The notes: generated by a model not told the origin, from the sequence alone. Numbered from the stretch's first letter, positions 1 through 11,052 are shown. The stretch: DNA of 64,000 nucleotides from an uncultured Muribaculaceae bacterium (GCA_947627615.1 CANQWS010000008.1:1-64000); one strand, 5' to 3'. Made by a program: numbers and translations.

Positions 1-244
1 GTTCCCAAAAGCGAGTGCAAAGGTAGACGTTTTTTCATTACCCACCAAATTTTCCGACATCTTTTTTCTGCACTTTTCCCACCACTGTTCCGGAACGCCC
101 TGAAACTCCCTCACTTATCCCCCGAAAAAAAATTTCACAAAAATACTGCCCCGAAATCTCACCCACGCGAATTTTGCGCTGTAGCGTTTTTTTAGTATTT
201 TCGTGCAATGAAAATTTTTATGCATGCCAATCTCCAATCATAAT

Positions 245-1090
245 ATGCGAACAGTTATTTCAAGCCTTTTTTTGAGTCTCTGCATGGGAATTTCGGCCGT
301 GACACCGGCCGAGGTCCGATTTCACAATGAAGAAGCCGACACGAGCAAAATCACACAAATTTTAATAGAACTGGATGCAATGGGGCTTGACACGCCCGAA
401 AAGATAGTTGAAAAAGCCGGAGAAATGTTCATAGGGACGCCTTACGTGGCCGGCACGCTGGAGTGCACTCCCGAGCAGCTGACCATCAACACCGACGAGC
501 TTGACTGCACCACATTCGTGGAGACTGCCCTCGCTCTGGCCATGACAATAGAATCCAACAGAACCTCCTGGCGGGATTTCATAAACAATCTCGAGGTTCT
601 ACGTTACCGCAACGGACGCGTCAACGGTTATCCGTCGCGCCTGCACTATGTCAGCGAATGGATCGTGGACAACAGCCACCGCGGAATCCTGAGCGAGGTC
701 ACCGACCGTGTGGGCAACGCAAGCGCCCAGATCAAGACGCTCGATTTCATGAGCTCACACCGCAACCTCTACCCTGCCCTTGCGGATTCCGCCAACTTCG
801 CGGGCATAAAGAATGTGGAGATGGGCTATCATTCGCATAAATATCCCTATATAAAATACACGAACATCGGCTCCGCACGATTAAATGACGGCGATGTTGT
901 GGCTCTCACCACCAACACAAAGGGGCTTGACGTGACCCATCTGGGAATCATAAAAATAATCGACGGCCGCCCTCACCTGATGCATGCGTCGTCAAAGCAA
1001 AAGAAAGTGATTGTTGACGAGCTGCCGCTTGCCGATTACATGAAGCGCAACCGCACACAGGGCATTCGCGTGATCCGCCTCTCAAAATAA
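245..1090 (+). CDS. Secreted DUF1460 (papain-like amidase-type) protein
   Basis: A 281-residue protein with an N-terminal hydrophobic signal sequence (MRTVISSLFLSL...). The ELDCTTFVE motif puts a conserved Cys near residue 88, and a VTHLGI motif near the C-terminus supplies a conserved His. This Cys/His pattern is typical of DUF1460, a papain-like fold family related to cell-wall amidases. The likely place of action is the periplasm; the substrate is not shown by the sequence. An in-frame ATG lies 21 bases upstream at 224, but 245 gives the cleaner signal peptide. Bases 1-244 hold no gene and only a weak TATTTTCG -7-like box near 197-204. It converges on eno. Confidence 0.8.
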   Translation: MRTVISSLFLSLCMGISAVTPAEVRFHNEEADTSKITQILIELDAMGLDTPEKIVEKAGEMFIGTPYVAGTLECTPEQLTINTDELDCTTFVETALALAMTIESNRTSWRDFINNLEVLRYRNGRVNGYPSRLHYVSEWIVDNSHRGILSEVTDRVGNASAQIKTLDFMSSHRNLYPALADSANFAGIKNVEMGYHSHKYPYIKYTNIGSARLNDGDVVALTTNTKGLDVTHLGIIKIIDGRPHLMHASSKQKKVIVDELPLADYMKRNRTQGIRVIRLSK

Positions 1091-1171
1091 CTTTCAGCCT
1101 GAGCGCCATGGGCCGGCCGTCCGTGGCGCCATTTCCATATCAAATATATTCCCGCAGCATATATAACGCAA

Positions 1172-1207
1172 GACGGGGACGCTGTCCGAACCGGACACGT
1201 CCCCGTC
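1172..1207. terminator. Bidirectional hairpin between DUF1460 gene and eno
   Basis: GACGGGGACG at 1172-1181 pairs perfectly with CGTCCCCGTC at 1198-1207, with GTCCG/CGGAC adding to the stem. It lies between two convergent genes, 31 bases past the eno stop. T-runs are short on both sides, so it may serve both genes as a weak intrinsic terminator. Confidence 0.7.
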
Positions 1208-1238
1208 AGTGGTTTTCAGAATTATGCTATTTCAGGAA

Positions 1239-2540
<1,302 letters not shown>

Positions 2541-2613
2541 CTAAAACTTAAAAAGTTGGTTATATGAGATTGTTGTTTTTGTCCGGTTAAAAGACATCTG
2601 TTTAAGAGTGCTA

Positions 2614-2644
2614 CAAAGTTACGAAACAAAACCTCAATTTGCAA
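2614..2644 (-). promoter_or_regulatory. Bacteroidetes-type promoter of eno
   Basis: On the minus strand TAACTTTG (2614-2621) fits the TAnnTTTG -7 box, and a TTG (2642-2644) lies 20 bases upstream as the -33 element. Predicted leader about 75 nt. Confidence 0.7.
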
Positions 2645-2696
2645 TATCTTTTTCCACAAGATTGGTTAAAATGAACGATTTAATGGTTAAACAGGA

Positions 2697-2740
2697 CAAA
2701 AAAACGTTTCCATAACCCGGCAAAGGGATTAACGGAAACG
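2697..2740 (-). terminator. Terminator of the ribosomal-protein operon
   Basis: On the minus strand CGTTTCC (2734-2740) pairs with GGAAACG (2705-2711), with an inner CCC/GGG pairing, followed directly by a run of seven or eight T (2698-2704). It follows rplQ by about 27 bases. Confidence 0.85.
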
Positions 2741-2767
2741 CTTTCTGTGGAGTTATGATGTTTTAAA

Positions 2768-3259
2768 TCATTCTGCGGCGGGAGTCTCGGCTGCGGGAGC
2801 TTCGGCAGCAGGTGCCTCGGCCTTGGGAGCAGCTGATTTGGAGCGGCGTGAACGACGGGTGCGTCCTTCCTTCTTGGCTCCGGCTTCCTTGAGCATGTTC
2901 TCGTTGTAGTCAACAAGCTCGATCATACACATCTGGGCATTGTCGCCGAGACGGTAACCGGTTTTGAGGATACGAGTGTAGCCACCGTTGCGGTCTGCGA
3001 TTTTTGTTGCTATTTCGCGGAACAGTTCATTGATAGCATGTTTGTTCTGGAGGTAGCTGAACACAAGGCGACGATTGCTCATGCAGTCATTCTTGGCCCT
3101 GTTGATCAGAGGCTCGGCGTAGATTCGGAGTGCCTTTGCCTTAGCCACGGTGGTGAATATGCGCTTGTGCATAATCAGCGAGATGGTCATGTTGGCCAGG
3201 AGGGCGTCGCGATGGGCTTTCTTACGACCGAGATGGTTGAATTTCTTATTATGTCTCAT
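2768..3259 (-). CDS. rplQ: 50S ribosomal protein L17
   Basis: Large-subunit protein at the exit side of the ribosome. The N-terminal [20 protein letters not shown] signature is intact and the core spans about residues 1-125. The 163 residues exceed the bacterial norm of 120-130 because of a C-terminal tail that is first basic (RTRRSRRSK) and then a run of Ala-Glu-Pro repeats. Such Ala/Pro tails are common on L17 of Bacteroidetes. It is the last gene of the operon, 10 bases after rpoA. Confidence 0.97.
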   Translation of the reverse strand: MRHNKKFNHLGRKKAHRDALLANMTISLIMHKRIFTTVAKAKALRIYAEPLINRAKNDCMSNRRLVFSYLQNKHAINELFREIATKIADRNGGYTRILKTGYRLGDNAQMCMIELVDYNENMLKEAGAKKEGRTRRSRRSKSAAPKAEAPAAEAPAAETPAAE

Positions 3260-3269
3260 CGTTATTTTT

Positions 3270-4262
3270 TTACTCTATGTCTAATTTGTACTTTGAAATA
3301 TCCATGCCGAACGAGAGGTTGAGATTTGCCAGAAACTCGTCAAGCTCGGTAAGCGATTTCTTGCCGAAATTGCGGAACTTGAGCAGATCGTTGCGGTTGA
3401 ACACCACAAGTTCGCCAAGGGTCTCCACTTCGGCGCTTTTGAGGCAGTTCAGCGCACGGACGCTGAGGTCCATGTCGACGAGCTTCGATTTCAGAAGCTG
3501 TCGCATGTGGAGCACCTCTTCATCGAATTCCTCGTTCTCTTCCTGTTCCGATGTCTCAAGGGTGATCTTCTCGTCGGAGAAGAGCATGAAATGATAGATC
3601 AGAATCTTGGCAGCCTCTTTGAGGGCGTCCTTGGGAAGGATAGAGCCGTTGGTGGTTATTTCGAGTGTAAGCTTGTCGTAGTCGGTTTTTTGGTCAACGC
3701 GGAAGTTCTCAACCGTGTATTTCACATTCTTGATGGGGGTGTAGATCGAGTCAATCGCAATGACGTTGACATCGTCGGTGTTGACGTTGTTTTCGTCGGC
3801 GGGTACCCAACCGCGTCCCTTGTTGATGGTGAATTCGAGTGTGAAGCTTGCGCTGGGATCCAAATGACAGATGACGAGATCAGGATTGAGTACCTGGAAT
3901 CCGGAAAGCACCTTGTCAAGATCTCCGGCCTTGAATTCCTCCTGACCGGAAACTGTTATTGTCGCTTTCTCAAAATCGGTATCCTCGACGGTGTGCTTGA
4001 GGTCAACTTTCTTGAGGTTAAGGATGATGTTTGTCACATCTTCCTTAACACCGGGAATGGTATCGAATTCATGCTTTACGCCGTCAATCTTAATCGACGA
4101 GATCGCAAAGCCCTCGAGCGAGGAAAGGAGTATGCGGCGGAGCGCATTGCCTATGGTGATACCGTAACCAGGTTCCAATGGCTTGAACTCAAATTTGCCG
4201 AAATGATTGTCGGCTTCCAACATCAGGACTTTGTCGGGTTTCTGAAAAGCTAATATAGCCAT
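3270..4262 (-). CDS. rpoA: RNA polymerase alpha subunit
   Basis: Scaffold subunit of RNA polymerase. The 330 residues hold the alpha-NTD dimerisation/assembly domain (about 1-230, with [20 protein letters not shown]) and the alpha-CTD (about 250-320, with [20 protein letters not shown] and the helix [11 protein letters not shown] type, here [19 protein letters not shown]). It lies between rpsD and rplQ as in the alpha operon of most bacteria, so it is co-regulated with ribosomal proteins. Confidence 0.99.
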   Translation of the reverse strand: MAILAFQKPDKVLMLEADNHFGKFEFKPLEPGYGITIGNALRRILLSSLEGFAISSIKIDGVKHEFDTIPGVKEDVTNIILNLKKVDLKHTVEDTDFEKATITVSGQEEFKAGDLDKVLSGFQVLNPDLVICHLDPSASFTLEFTINKGRGWVPADENNVNTDDVNVIAIDSIYTPIKNVKYTVENFRVDQKTDYDKLTLEITTNGSILPKDALKEAAKILIYHFMLFSDEKITLETSEQEENEEFDEEVLHMRQLLKSKLVDMDLSVRALNCLKSAEVETLGELVVFNRNDLLKFRNFGKKSLTELDEFLANLNLSFGMDISKYKLDIE

Positions 4263-4285
4263 GTGGATCTGTCTTTTAGGAATTA

Positions 4286-4891
4286 TTACTTAGAATACAA
4301 CTCGACAATGAGCTGCTCTTTGATGTTTTCGGGGATGTCTTCGCGGGCGGGCACGTGAAGGAACTTGCCGGCCTTGAGTGATTCGTCCCATTCCAGCCAG
4401 GGATATTTGGAATGGTTGAAACCTGCGAGTGCATCGGAAATGACTTCAAGAGACTTTGATTTCTCGCGCACGCCAACAACGTCGCCGGGCTGAACGGCGT
4501 AGGAAGCGATGTTCACTACCTGACCGTTGACGGTGATGTGACGGTGAAGGACGAGCTGACGGGCAGCTGCGCGTGTGGGAGCTATACCGAGACGATAAAC
4601 AACGTTGTCGAGACGGCCTTCGAGAAGCTGAAGGAGGATCTCACCGGTGATACCTTTGGAGCTTGCAGCGCGGTTGAAGAGGTTGTGGAACTGCTTCTCA
4701 AGAACGCCATAGGTGTATTTGGCTTTCTGTTTCTCGCGGAGCTGCACGCCGTACTCGGAAGTTTTGCGGCGCTTGTTCTGGCCGTGCTGGCCGGGGGGGA
4801 AGTTTTTCTTAGCCAGAACCTTGTCCTCTCCGAAGATAGGTTCGCCGAATTTACGTGCGATTTTTGACTTAGGGCCTGTATATCTTGCCAT
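4286..4891 (-). CDS. rpsD: 30S ribosomal protein S4
   Basis: Primary 16S rRNA-binding protein and, in many bacteria, an autogenous repressor of its operon. The 201 residues contain the N-terminal [16 protein letters not shown] and the S4 RNA-binding domain (about 95-155: [20 protein letters not shown], then [14 protein letters not shown]). No zinc-binding Cys cluster is present in the N-terminal part. A 212-base structured leader precedes it, unlike the short gaps around it. Confidence 0.99.
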   Translation of the reverse strand: MARYTGPKSKIARKFGEPIFGEDKVLAKKNFPPGQHGQNKRRKTSEYGVQLREKQKAKYTYGVLEKQFHNLFNRAASSKGITGEILLQLLEGRLDNVVYRLGIAPTRAAARQLVLHRHITVNGQVVNIASYAVQPGDVVGVREKSKSLEVISDALAGFNHSKYPWLEWDESLKAGKFLHVPAREDIPENIKEQLIVELYSK

Positions 4892-5103
4892 TGTTATAAA
4901 TCGAAATTGAGGTTAAAAAGGAATCAGTAAGGAGTTTCGATGGGCGAGAGGCGGTTTAGTGCAGCCGCGACCATAGAGAGGTGATAAAGATTATGGTCAA
5001 TTTCACATTGCCACGTCTCGCAAGAGCCTCGTCGACAACCTTTCTGATTACGAGTATTGAAGGTTGGTTGAAAATTTGGTCTTGATAAACGCAGTCCTAT
5101 CAA
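4892..5103 (-). promoter_or_regulatory. Candidate S4-binding leader upstream of rpsD
   Basis: A 212-base gap inside a tight operon. On either strand GACCATA (4969-4975) pairs with TATGGTC (4992-4998), next to a GCGG/CCGC stem (4951-4954 with 4965-4968). S4 autoregulation through its own leader is well known, and an S4 leader motif has been described for Bacteroidia; identity with that motif is inferred from position, not checked. Confidence 0.5.
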
Positions 5104-5493
5104 TCAGACGCGACGGCGTTTGGGAGGACGGCAGCCATTGTGGGGCAGCGGTGTAACGTCAATGATTTCGGTCACTTCAATACCAGCGCCATGGATGGTA
5201 CGTATGGCTGATTCACGACCGTTTCCGGGGCCTTTCACATAAGCTTTTACTTTGCGCAGACCGAGGTCGTAAGCGACCTTAGCGCAGTCCTGTGCGGCCA
5301 TCTGGGCAGCATAGGGAGTGTTTTTCTTTGAGCCACGGAAGCCCATCTTGCCAGCGCTTGACCAGGAGATAACCTGACCTTCAGAGTTGGCTAAGCATAC
5401 GATAATGTTGTTGAAAGAGGAGTGAACGTGAAGCTGGCCGGCGGCATCAACTTTAACGTTTCTCTTCTTGGATGCGACTGTCTTTTTTGCCAT
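5104..5493 (-). CDS. rpsK: 30S ribosomal protein S11
   Basis: Platform protein of the small subunit that contacts the Shine-Dalgarno helix region of 16S rRNA. 129 residues, full length, with [39 protein letters not shown] and the C-terminal [16 protein letters not shown]. It starts 12 bases after the stop of rpsM and is the last gene before the rpsD leader. Confidence 0.99.
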   Translation of the reverse strand: MAKKTVASKKRNVKVDAAGQLHVHSSFNNIIVCLANSEGQVISWSSAGKMGFRGSKKNTPYAAQMAAQDCAKVAYDLGLRKVKAYVKGPGNGRESAIRTIHGAGIEVTEIIDVTPLPHNGCRPPKRRRV

Positions 5494-5505
5494 ATTATAA
5501 TGATG

Positions 5506-5886
5506 TTATTTAGTAGCTTTCTTCTTGTTAGCAACTGTTTTCTTACGGCCCTTGCGGGTGCGTGCGTTGTTTTTGGTGCTCTGACCGCGAACGGGAAGTC
5601 CGTTACGGTGACGGATGCCGCGATAGCAACCGATGTCCATGAGGCGCTTGATATTGAGCTGGATTTCGCTGCGGAGGTCACCTTCCACTTTGTAATCAGC
5701 ACCGATAACCTCACGCACTTTGGCGGCCTGTTCGTCGGTCCAGTCCTTTACTTTAATGTCTTTGTCCACGCCGGCCTTCTCGAGAATGCTCTTAGCGGCG
5801 CTTCGGCCGATGCCGAAAATGTAAGTCAAGGCTATCTCACCTCTTTTGTTCTGGGGGAGGTCAACTCCCACTATACGTACTGCCAT
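5506..5886 (-). CDS. rpsM: 30S ribosomal protein S13
   Basis: Head protein of the small subunit forming bridges to the 50S and touching the P-site tRNA. 126 residues: [20 protein letters not shown], the helix-two-turn-helix core, and the C-terminal [13 protein letters not shown] signature followed by a lysine-rich tail. It is 41 bases downstream of rpmJ in the usual infA-rpmJ-rpsM-rpsK order. Confidence 0.99.
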   Translation of the reverse strand: MAVRIVGVDLPQNKRGEIALTYIFGIGRSAAKSILEKAGVDKDIKVKDWTDEQAAKVREVIGADYKVEGDLRSEIQLNIKRLMDIGCYRGIRHRNGLPVRGQSTKNNARTRKGRKKTVANKKKATK

Positions 5887-5927
5887 ATATACTATTGACT
5901 AATTTTTTTGCAAAATTAATAAAAAAA

Positions 5928-6044
5928 TTAACCTTGACGCTGTTTATACTTGGGATTTTTTTTGTTGATTACATAAAGGCGACCCTTACGACGGACAATC
6001 TTGCTGTCCGGGGTGCGTTTCTTAACTGAGGCTCTTACTTTCAT
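5928..6044 (-). CDS. rpmJ: 50S ribosomal protein L36 (zinc-free form)
   Basis: A 38-residue gene read directly from the sequence: it begins [15 protein letters not shown] and ends [12 protein letters not shown]. It sits between infA and rpsM, its normal place. The Cys-x2-Cys...Cys...His zinc ribbon of canonical L36 is absent; the positions are Thr/Ser/Asn instead, so this is the C-minus form, which fits Bacteroidetes L36. No second copy is seen in the window. Confidence 0.95.
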   Translation of the reverse strand: MKVRASVKKRTPDSKIVRRKGRLYVINKKNPKYKQRQG

Positions 6045-6071
6045 GTTATTTGGTATTGTTTTGATTTTTAA

Positions 6072-6290
6072 TTATTTATATCGGAAAGCTATACGTCCTT
6101 TCGAAAGATCGTAGGGTGACATCTCCACTCTCACTTTGTCACCGGGAAGAATTTTGATATAATGCATGCGCATCTTGCCTGAAATGTGGGCCGTGATCTC
6201 GTGACCGTTTTCCAGTTCGACGCGGAACATTGCGTTAGAGAGTGCTTCGACGATAACTCCGTCCTGTTCTATTGCAGCTTGTTTTGCCAT
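6072..6290 (-). CDS. infA: Translation initiation factor IF-1
   Basis: Binds the A site of the 30S subunit during initiation. 72 residues, standard length, one OB fold: [20 protein letters not shown], then [20 protein letters not shown] and [18 protein letters not shown]. It lies between map and rpmJ, as in most spc operons. Confidence 0.99.
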   Translation of the reverse strand: MAKQAAIEQDGVIVEALSNAMFRVELENGHEITAHISGKMRMHYIKILPGDKVRVEMSPYDLSKGRIAFRYK

Positions 6291-6315
6291 AAATACTTAT
6301 TGATGGAAGATGTGA

Positions 6316-7098
6316 TTAAATGAATCTGTCCTGAAGAACTTCGTAGACCGGCTCGAACGATGTCAGAATCTCGGTGCGTCCGTCAACGATGGCCAGCGTG
6401 TGCTCGTAGTGGGCCGAAGGCTTGCGGTCACGGGTGCGGCATGTCCATCCGTCACGGTCAATGACTATGTTGCGGCTTCCGAGGTTGATCATAGGCTCGA
6501 TGCAGAGACACATGCCGTTGCGTATCACCGGGCCGGTGCCGCGGCGTCCGTAGTTGGGCACTTCGGGGCTCTCGTGCATGTGGCGTCCGATGCCGTGGCC
6601 GCACATTTCGCGGACCACTCCGTAGCCGCGGCGCTCGCAGAAGGTCTGGACCGCATTGGCGATGTCGCCTATGCGCTTGCCTTCGCGGCAGGCCTCGATG
6701 CCAACGTTGAGTGACTCTTTGGTGTCGATGCACAGCTGCATCACCTCAGGAGCGACGTTGCCAACGGGGAATGTGTAGCACATGTCGCCGCAGAAACCGT
6801 CATAGTCAACCACGAGGTCAATGCCTATGATGTCACCGTCACGGAGAGTGTAGCCCGAAGGGAAACCGTGGACAACAATCTCGTTGACCTCGCAGCAAAT
6901 CGCTCCGGGAAAACCTTCGTAGCCCAGACATGTGGGATGGCCTCCGTTGTCGGAGATGAATTCCCGCGCTACCATGTCGAGCTTGCGTGTAGTAACGCCT
7001 TCAGTCACCCACCTGGCGATTTCGCCAAGTGTGCGACTGGTAAGAGCGCATGCTACACGCATTTTTTCAATTTCTTCCGGTGTCTTGAGATAGATCAT
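6316..7098 (-). CDS. map: Methionine aminopeptidase, type I
   Basis: Removes the initiator Met from new proteins; cytoplasmic dinuclear metalloenzyme. The 260 residues carry the pita-bread fold with metal ligands in IGIDLVVDYDGFCGDMCYTF (two Asp), GHGIGRHMHESPEVPNY (His), MINLG preceded by CIEP (Glu) and the final EHTLAIVDG (Glu region). It lies between secY and infA, the usual Bacteroidetes site, 22 bases after secY. Confidence 0.98.
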   Translation of the reverse strand: MIYLKTPEEIEKMRVACALTSRTLGEIARWVTEGVTTRKLDMVAREFISDNGGHPTCLGYEGFPGAICCEVNEIVVHGFPSGYTLRDGDIIGIDLVVDYDGFCGDMCYTFPVGNVAPEVMQLCIDTKESLNVGIEACREGKRIGDIANAVQTFCERRGYGVVREMCGHGIGRHMHESPEVPNYGRRGTGPVIRNGMCLCIEPMINLGSRNIVIDRDGWTCRTRDRKPSAHYEHTLAIVDGRTEILTSFEPVYEVLQDRFI

Positions 7099-7120
7099 CT
7101 AATGCTATAGCGTGGTGATA

Positions 7121-8470
7121 TCAATAAGCGCTGCCGGTTGTGCGGCCCTTGATTTTGCCGCCCTGCATCAGGCCGTCATAGTGGTGCATTACCAGATGAC
7201 TTTCTATCTGCTGGAGGGTATCGAGGACAACGCCCACGAGAATCAGCAATGATGTTCCGCCAAAGAACTGCGCGAAATTCTGGCTGATGCCGAAGAATCT
7301 TGCGAATGCCGGAAGGATTGCGACGATTCCGAGGAAGAGAGAGCCGGGCAATGTGATTCGTGAAAGAATTGAATCGAGATAATCGATGGTCTTCTGGCCG
7401 GGCTTCACTCCGGGGATGAATCCGTTGTTGGACTTGAGACGCTCAGCTATCTGGGCCGGACGCACGGTCACGGCGGTATAGAAGTAGGTGAACGCCACGA
7501 TCATCACGAAGTAGACCGCATTGTACCAGAATCCGTTGATATCGGAGAATGCTGCGAAGAACGAGCTGCCCGAACCTTCACCACCGAAACCCGAGAGGGT
7601 GATGGGCACAAACATGATGGCCTGGGCGAAGATGATGGGCATTACGCCGGCAGCATTGACTTTCAGAGGTATGTACTGGCGCGCGCCGCCATACTGGCGA
7701 TTGCCGACGATGCGCTTTGCGTACTGCACGGGCACCTTGCGGGTTCCCTGCACGAGAAGCACGGCTCCGACCGTAACGGCGAAGAGCAGGATGATTTCCA
7801 CGAGGAACATCACCAGACCGCCCTGCGAACCGGTTTCACCCGGCAGACGGCTGACGAATTCATAGAACAGAGCTTCGGGAAGACGTGCTATGATACCTAT
7901 GAGGATTATGAACGAGATACCGTTACCGATGCCGCGGTCAGTGATGCGCTCGCCAAGCCACATGATGAACATGGAGCCTGCTGCGAGAATCACCGTGAGG
8001 TAGGCGATGGTCCATCCGCCCATGGCTGCAGACTGGCCTGCGGCAGCAACCTGGAAACGGAGGTTGATGAGGTAGGCCGGTCCCTGCAACAGGAGGATAA
8101 ACACTGTGAGGTAACGTGTATACTGGTTCAGTTTCTGGTGTCCGCTTTCACCCTCCCGCTGCATTTTCTGGAATGAGGGGAGCACCATGCCGAGAAGCTG
8201 AATCACGATCGACGCCGTGATGTAGGGCATGATACCGAGGGCGAAAATCGAAGCCTGCGAGAAAGCACCTCCGGAGAACATATCCAACAGCTGCATCAGA
8301 CCGCTTTTGTTGGTGAAGTCCGTGAGGGCCTTGATGTCCTCGATGCTGATGCCGGGGAGGACCACATAACAGCCCAGACGGTAGATCAGCACAAGGAGCA
8401 TGGTGACGAGAAGTCGCTTACGCAGCTCTTCGATGGTCCAGATATTTTTTATTGTTTGAACGAATCTCAT
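7121..8470 (-). CDS. secY: Protein translocase subunit SecY
   Basis: Central pore of the Sec translocon in the inner membrane. 449 residues with ten hydrophobic segments; seen are ELRKRLLVTMLLVLIYRLGC at the first helix, a plug-like stretch after DMFSGGAFSQASIFALGIMP, GIGNGISFIILIGI, and the C-terminal cytoplasmic loop around FIPGVKPGQKT. It follows rplO by 9 bases, coupling translocon supply to ribosome synthesis. Confidence 0.99.
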   Translation of the reverse strand: MRFVQTIKNIWTIEELRKRLLVTMLLVLIYRLGCYVVLPGISIEDIKALTDFTNKSGLMQLLDMFSGGAFSQASIFALGIMPYITASIVIQLLGMVLPSFQKMQREGESGHQKLNQYTRYLTVFILLLQGPAYLINLRFQVAAAGQSAAMGGWTIAYLTVILAAGSMFIMWLGERITDRGIGNGISFIILIGIIARLPEALFYEFVSRLPGETGSQGGLVMFLVEIILLFAVTVGAVLLVQGTRKVPVQYAKRIVGNRQYGGARQYIPLKVNAAGVMPIIFAQAIMFVPITLSGFGGEGSGSSFFAAFSDINGFWYNAVYFVMIVAFTYFYTAVTVRPAQIAERLKSNNGFIPGVKPGQKTIDYLDSILSRITLPGSLFLGIVAILPAFARFFGISQNFAQFFGGTSLLILVGVVLDTLQQIESHLVMHHYDGLMQGGKIKGRTTGSAY

Positions 8471-8479
8471 TTTATTTTA

Positions 8480-8926
8480 TCAGATTTTAGAAATGGAACC
8501 GCCAGCCTCGGTGATGGCTTTCTCGGCGGCTTTTGAGAATGCGTTGGCTTCAACTGCCACAGCACGGGAGATGCTGCCGTTGGCAAGAATCTTCACAAGC
8601 TGGCGGCGGTTCACGAGGCCTGCGGCGCGGAACTCTTCGAGACCAACTTTTTCAAGGTTGGAAGCTTCAGCCAATGCATTGACAACGTCGAGATTGATAG
8701 CCTTGTATTCAACGCGGTTGATGTTCTTGAAGCCATATTTGGGCACACGGCGCTGAAGGGGCATCTGACCGCCTTCAAAACCTACCTTGTGTTTGTAGCC
8801 TGAACGTGACTTCGCACCTTTGTGTCCGCGGGTGGATGTGCCTCCCTTGCCGGAACCGGGACCGCGGCCGATACGTTTCTTATCTCTGACGGAGCCTACG
8901 GCGGGGCGTATGTTATTTAATTCCAT
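8480..8926 (-). CDS. rplO: 50S ribosomal protein L15
   Basis: Late-assembly large-subunit protein. 148 residues: basic Gly-rich N-terminal arm ([20 protein letters not shown]...AKSRSGY) and a globular C-terminal domain (about 75-148). Full length. It lies between rpmD and secY. Confidence 0.98.
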   Translation of the reverse strand: MELNNIRPAVGSVRDKKRIGRGPGSGKGGTSTRGHKGAKSRSGYKHKVGFEGGQMPLQRRVPKYGFKNINRVEYKAINLDVVNALAEASNLEKVGLEEFRAAGLVNRRQLVKILANGSISRAVAVEANAFSKAAEKAITEAGGSISKI

Positions 8927-9002
8927 GATTGTTAGTGATTGTATTATTTACAGATTAAAAAATGAATAAGTGAGGAGAGATGTGGAAAAGAGAGAGAATC
9001 GC

Positions 9003-9182
9003 TCAGGCTTTGGTCACTTCCACCAGGTGGTGAACTTTCTTGACCATGCCCATGATAGCAGGATCGTCTTCTTTAACGACGGTATGATTCATTTTTTTCA
9101 AGCCGAGCGCGTCGAGAGTGCGCTTCTGCGTTTCGGGGCAGTTGATGCGGCTTTTGATTTGCTTGATTTTTATCTGTGCCAT
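9003..9182 (-). CDS. rpmD: 50S ribosomal protein L30
   Basis: A 59-residue gene read directly from the sequence, starting MAQIKIKQIKSRINCPETQK and ending MVKKVHHLVEVTKA. It has the IKQIKSxI start, the TLxALGL core and the MVxKVxHLV end of L30. It lies between rpsE (12-base gap) and rplO (76-base gap), the standard spc order. Confidence 0.96.
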   Translation of the reverse strand: MAQIKIKQIKSRINCPETQKRTLDALGLKKMNHTVVKEDDPAIMGMVKKVHHLVEVTKA

Positions 9183-9194
9183 TTCAGGAGTTGA

Positions 9195-9713
9195 TTAGCC
9201 GTTAAACACTTTTTCTACGGAGATTCCGCGGTTCTGAGCCACCTGTGCGGGCGAACGCATCTCGTCAAGAGCGGCGATGGTGGCTTTCACGAGGTTGTGG
9301 GGGTTGGACGAGCCCTTTGATTTGGCGAGCACGTCAGTGATGCCCACGCTTTCAAGCACGGCACGCATAGCACCACCGGCCTTGACACCGGTACCGTGGG
9401 ATGCGGGCTTGAGAATCACGCGAGAACCACCGAATTTGGCAACCTGCTCGTGAGGAATGGTTCCTTTGTGGACCGGAACACGGATAAGGTTCTTCTTGGC
9501 TGATTCCACACCCTTGGCTATGGCGGCGGTAACCTCATTGGCTTTGCCGAGGCCCCAGCCTACAATGCCGTCTTCATTGCCCACAACTACGATTGCGGCG
9601 AAGGTGAATGTACGTCCACCCTTGGTCACTTTGGTAACGCGGTTGATGGCCACGAGACGGTCCTTCAACTCTAAGTCGTTGGTAGATTTAACTTTGTTAT
9701 TTCTTTTTGCCAT
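9195..9713 (-). CDS. rpsE: 30S ribosomal protein S5
   Basis: Small-subunit protein at the mRNA entrance, involved in decoding fidelity. 172 residues: N-terminal double-stranded RNA-binding-like domain ([37 protein letters not shown]) and C-terminal domain ([20 protein letters not shown]). Full length, 5 bases downstream of rplR. Confidence 0.99.
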   Translation of the reverse strand: MAKRNNKVKSTNDLELKDRLVAINRVTKVTKGGRTFTFAAIVVVGNEDGIVGWGLGKANEVTAAIAKGVESAKKNLIRVPVHKGTIPHEQVAKFGGSRVILKPASHGTGVKAGGAMRAVLESVGITDVLAKSKGSSNPHNLVKATIAALDEMRSPAQVAQNRGISVEKVFNG

Positions 9714-9718
9714 GATTC

Positions 9719-10060
9719 TTAAAATTTAAGGCCGCCTTTACGTGCGGCGTCAGCCAATGATTTCACTCTACCGTGGAAAAGGTAACCGTTGCGGTCAAAA
9801 ACCACTTCGTTGATGCCGGCTTCAACAGCCTTCTTGGCGATAGCCTCGCCTACCTTGGCGGCAATTTCTGTTTTTGTTCCTTCTTCGATGCCTTTTGACG
9901 AAGCCGCTGCGAGGGTCTTGCCCTGGAGGTCATCGATGAGCTGGACGTAGATCTGCTTGTTTGAACGGAACACCGACATGCGGGGACGTGCGGCGGTGCC
10001 GGAAATCTTGCCGCGGATGCGGGTCTTGATTTTGTTTCTTCTTTGTATCTTGGAGATCAT
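9719..10060 (-). CDS. rplR: 50S ribosomal protein L18
   Basis: 5S rRNA-binding protein of the central protuberance. 113 residues: basic N-terminus ([17 protein letters not shown]), the [20 protein letters not shown] strand and the C-terminal [20 protein letters not shown]. Full length; between rplF and rpsE. Confidence 0.99.
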   Translation of the reverse strand: MISKIQRRNKIKTRIRGKISGTAARPRMSVFRSNKQIYVQLIDDLQGKTLAAASSKGIEEGTKTEIAAKVGEAIAKKAVEAGINEVVFDRNGYLFHGRVKSLADAARKGGLKF

Positions 10061-10080
10061 AATTCAATGGAGGTTAAATA

Positions 10081-10635
10081 TTATTTTGCACTTGCCGATT
10101 TACCAGACTTGCGGCGGATAACTTCGCCGACAAACTTGATACCTTTGCCCTTGTAGGGTTCGGGCTTGCGGAGCGAGCGGATTTTGGCGCAAACCTGGCC
10201 GAGAAGCTGCTTGTCATCGCTTTCGAGGATGATAAGAGGATTCTTGTTACGTTCGCTCTTGGTTTCAACCTTGATCTCCTGAGGGAGCTTGATATATATT
10301 GCGTGGGAGTAACCGAGTGATAGCTCGAGAACCTGGCCGGTTGACTGAGCGCGGTAACCCACACCTACTAATTCCATTTCTTTGCGGTAACCTGTCGAAA
10401 CGCCAACTACCATGTTGTGGATCAGAGCGCGGTACAGACCGTGCTGTGCGCGGTGTTCGCGGTCATCGGTAGGACGGGTAACGACAACATGATTGCCATC
10501 GACCTTCACATCGAGGTCAGGGTTGAACTTCTGGCTGAGCTGGCCTTTGGGGCCTTTGACTGTCACTGTATCGCCGCTGACGGTAACTGTGACGCCTGCG
10601 GGAATTTCTATGGGAGCTTTACCTATTCTTGACAT
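10081..10635 (-). CDS. rplF: 50S ribosomal protein L6
   Basis: Large-subunit protein near the factor-binding site. 184 residues forming two similar domains; MSRIGKAPIEIPAGV at the start and the C-terminal signature PEPYKGKGIKFVGEVIRRK. Full length, 18 bases after rpsH. Confidence 0.99.
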   Translation of the reverse strand: MSRIGKAPIEIPAGVTVTVSGDTVTVKGPKGQLSQKFNPDLDVKVDGNHVVVTRPTDDREHRAQHGLYRALIHNMVVGVSTGYRKEMELVGVGYRAQSTGQVLELSLGYSHAIYIKLPQEIKVETKSERNKNPLIILESDDKQLLGQVCAKIRSLRKPEPYKGKGIKFVGEVIRRKSGKSASAK

Positions 10636-10653
10636 ATTCAGTTTCCTCCTTCA

Positions 10654-11052
10654 TTAATAGATGTAACAGAGAACTTCGCCACCGATTTTCTTCTCACGTG
10701 CGGCCTTGTTGGTCATCACGCCCTGTGAAGTGGAAAGGATGGCGATACCCATTCCGTTCAACACTCGCGGCATATCCTTGTAGCCTGTGTACTGGCGAAG
10801 ACCCGGACGCGATACGCGCTTGAGGGCCTTGATTGCATTGACATGGTCAACGGGATCGTACTTCAGGGCTATCTTGATGGTGCCTGTGGGGGTCTCACCC
10901 TCTATAAACTTATAGTTAAGAATATAGCCTTGTTCAAAAAGAATCTTTGTGATTTCTTTCTTCAAGTTCGAGGCCGGTATCTCCACAACGCGGTGGTTGG
11001 CTTTGATAGCGTTCCTCAATCTTGTCAGATAATCTGCAATTGGATCTGTCAT
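10654..11052 (-). CDS. rpsH: 30S ribosomal protein S8
   Basis: Primary 16S rRNA-binding protein; in E. coli it represses the spc operon. 132 residues: TDPIADYLTRLRNAIKANH at the N-terminus and GIAILSTSQGVMTNKAAREK at the RNA-binding C-terminus. It is preceded by an unusually long 141-base gap after rpsN. Confidence 0.99.
   Translation of the reverse strand: MTDPIADYLTRLRNAIKANHRVVEIPASNLKKEITKILFEQGYILNYKFIEGETPTGTIKIALKYDPVDHVNAIKALKRVSRPGLRQYTGYKDMPRVLNGMGIAILSTSQGVMTNKAAREKKIGGEVLCYIY

Noticed and set aside
3507..4253. 248-codon open frame opposite rpoA
   Set aside because: Exactly antisense to rpoA, no independent promoter, no family motif.
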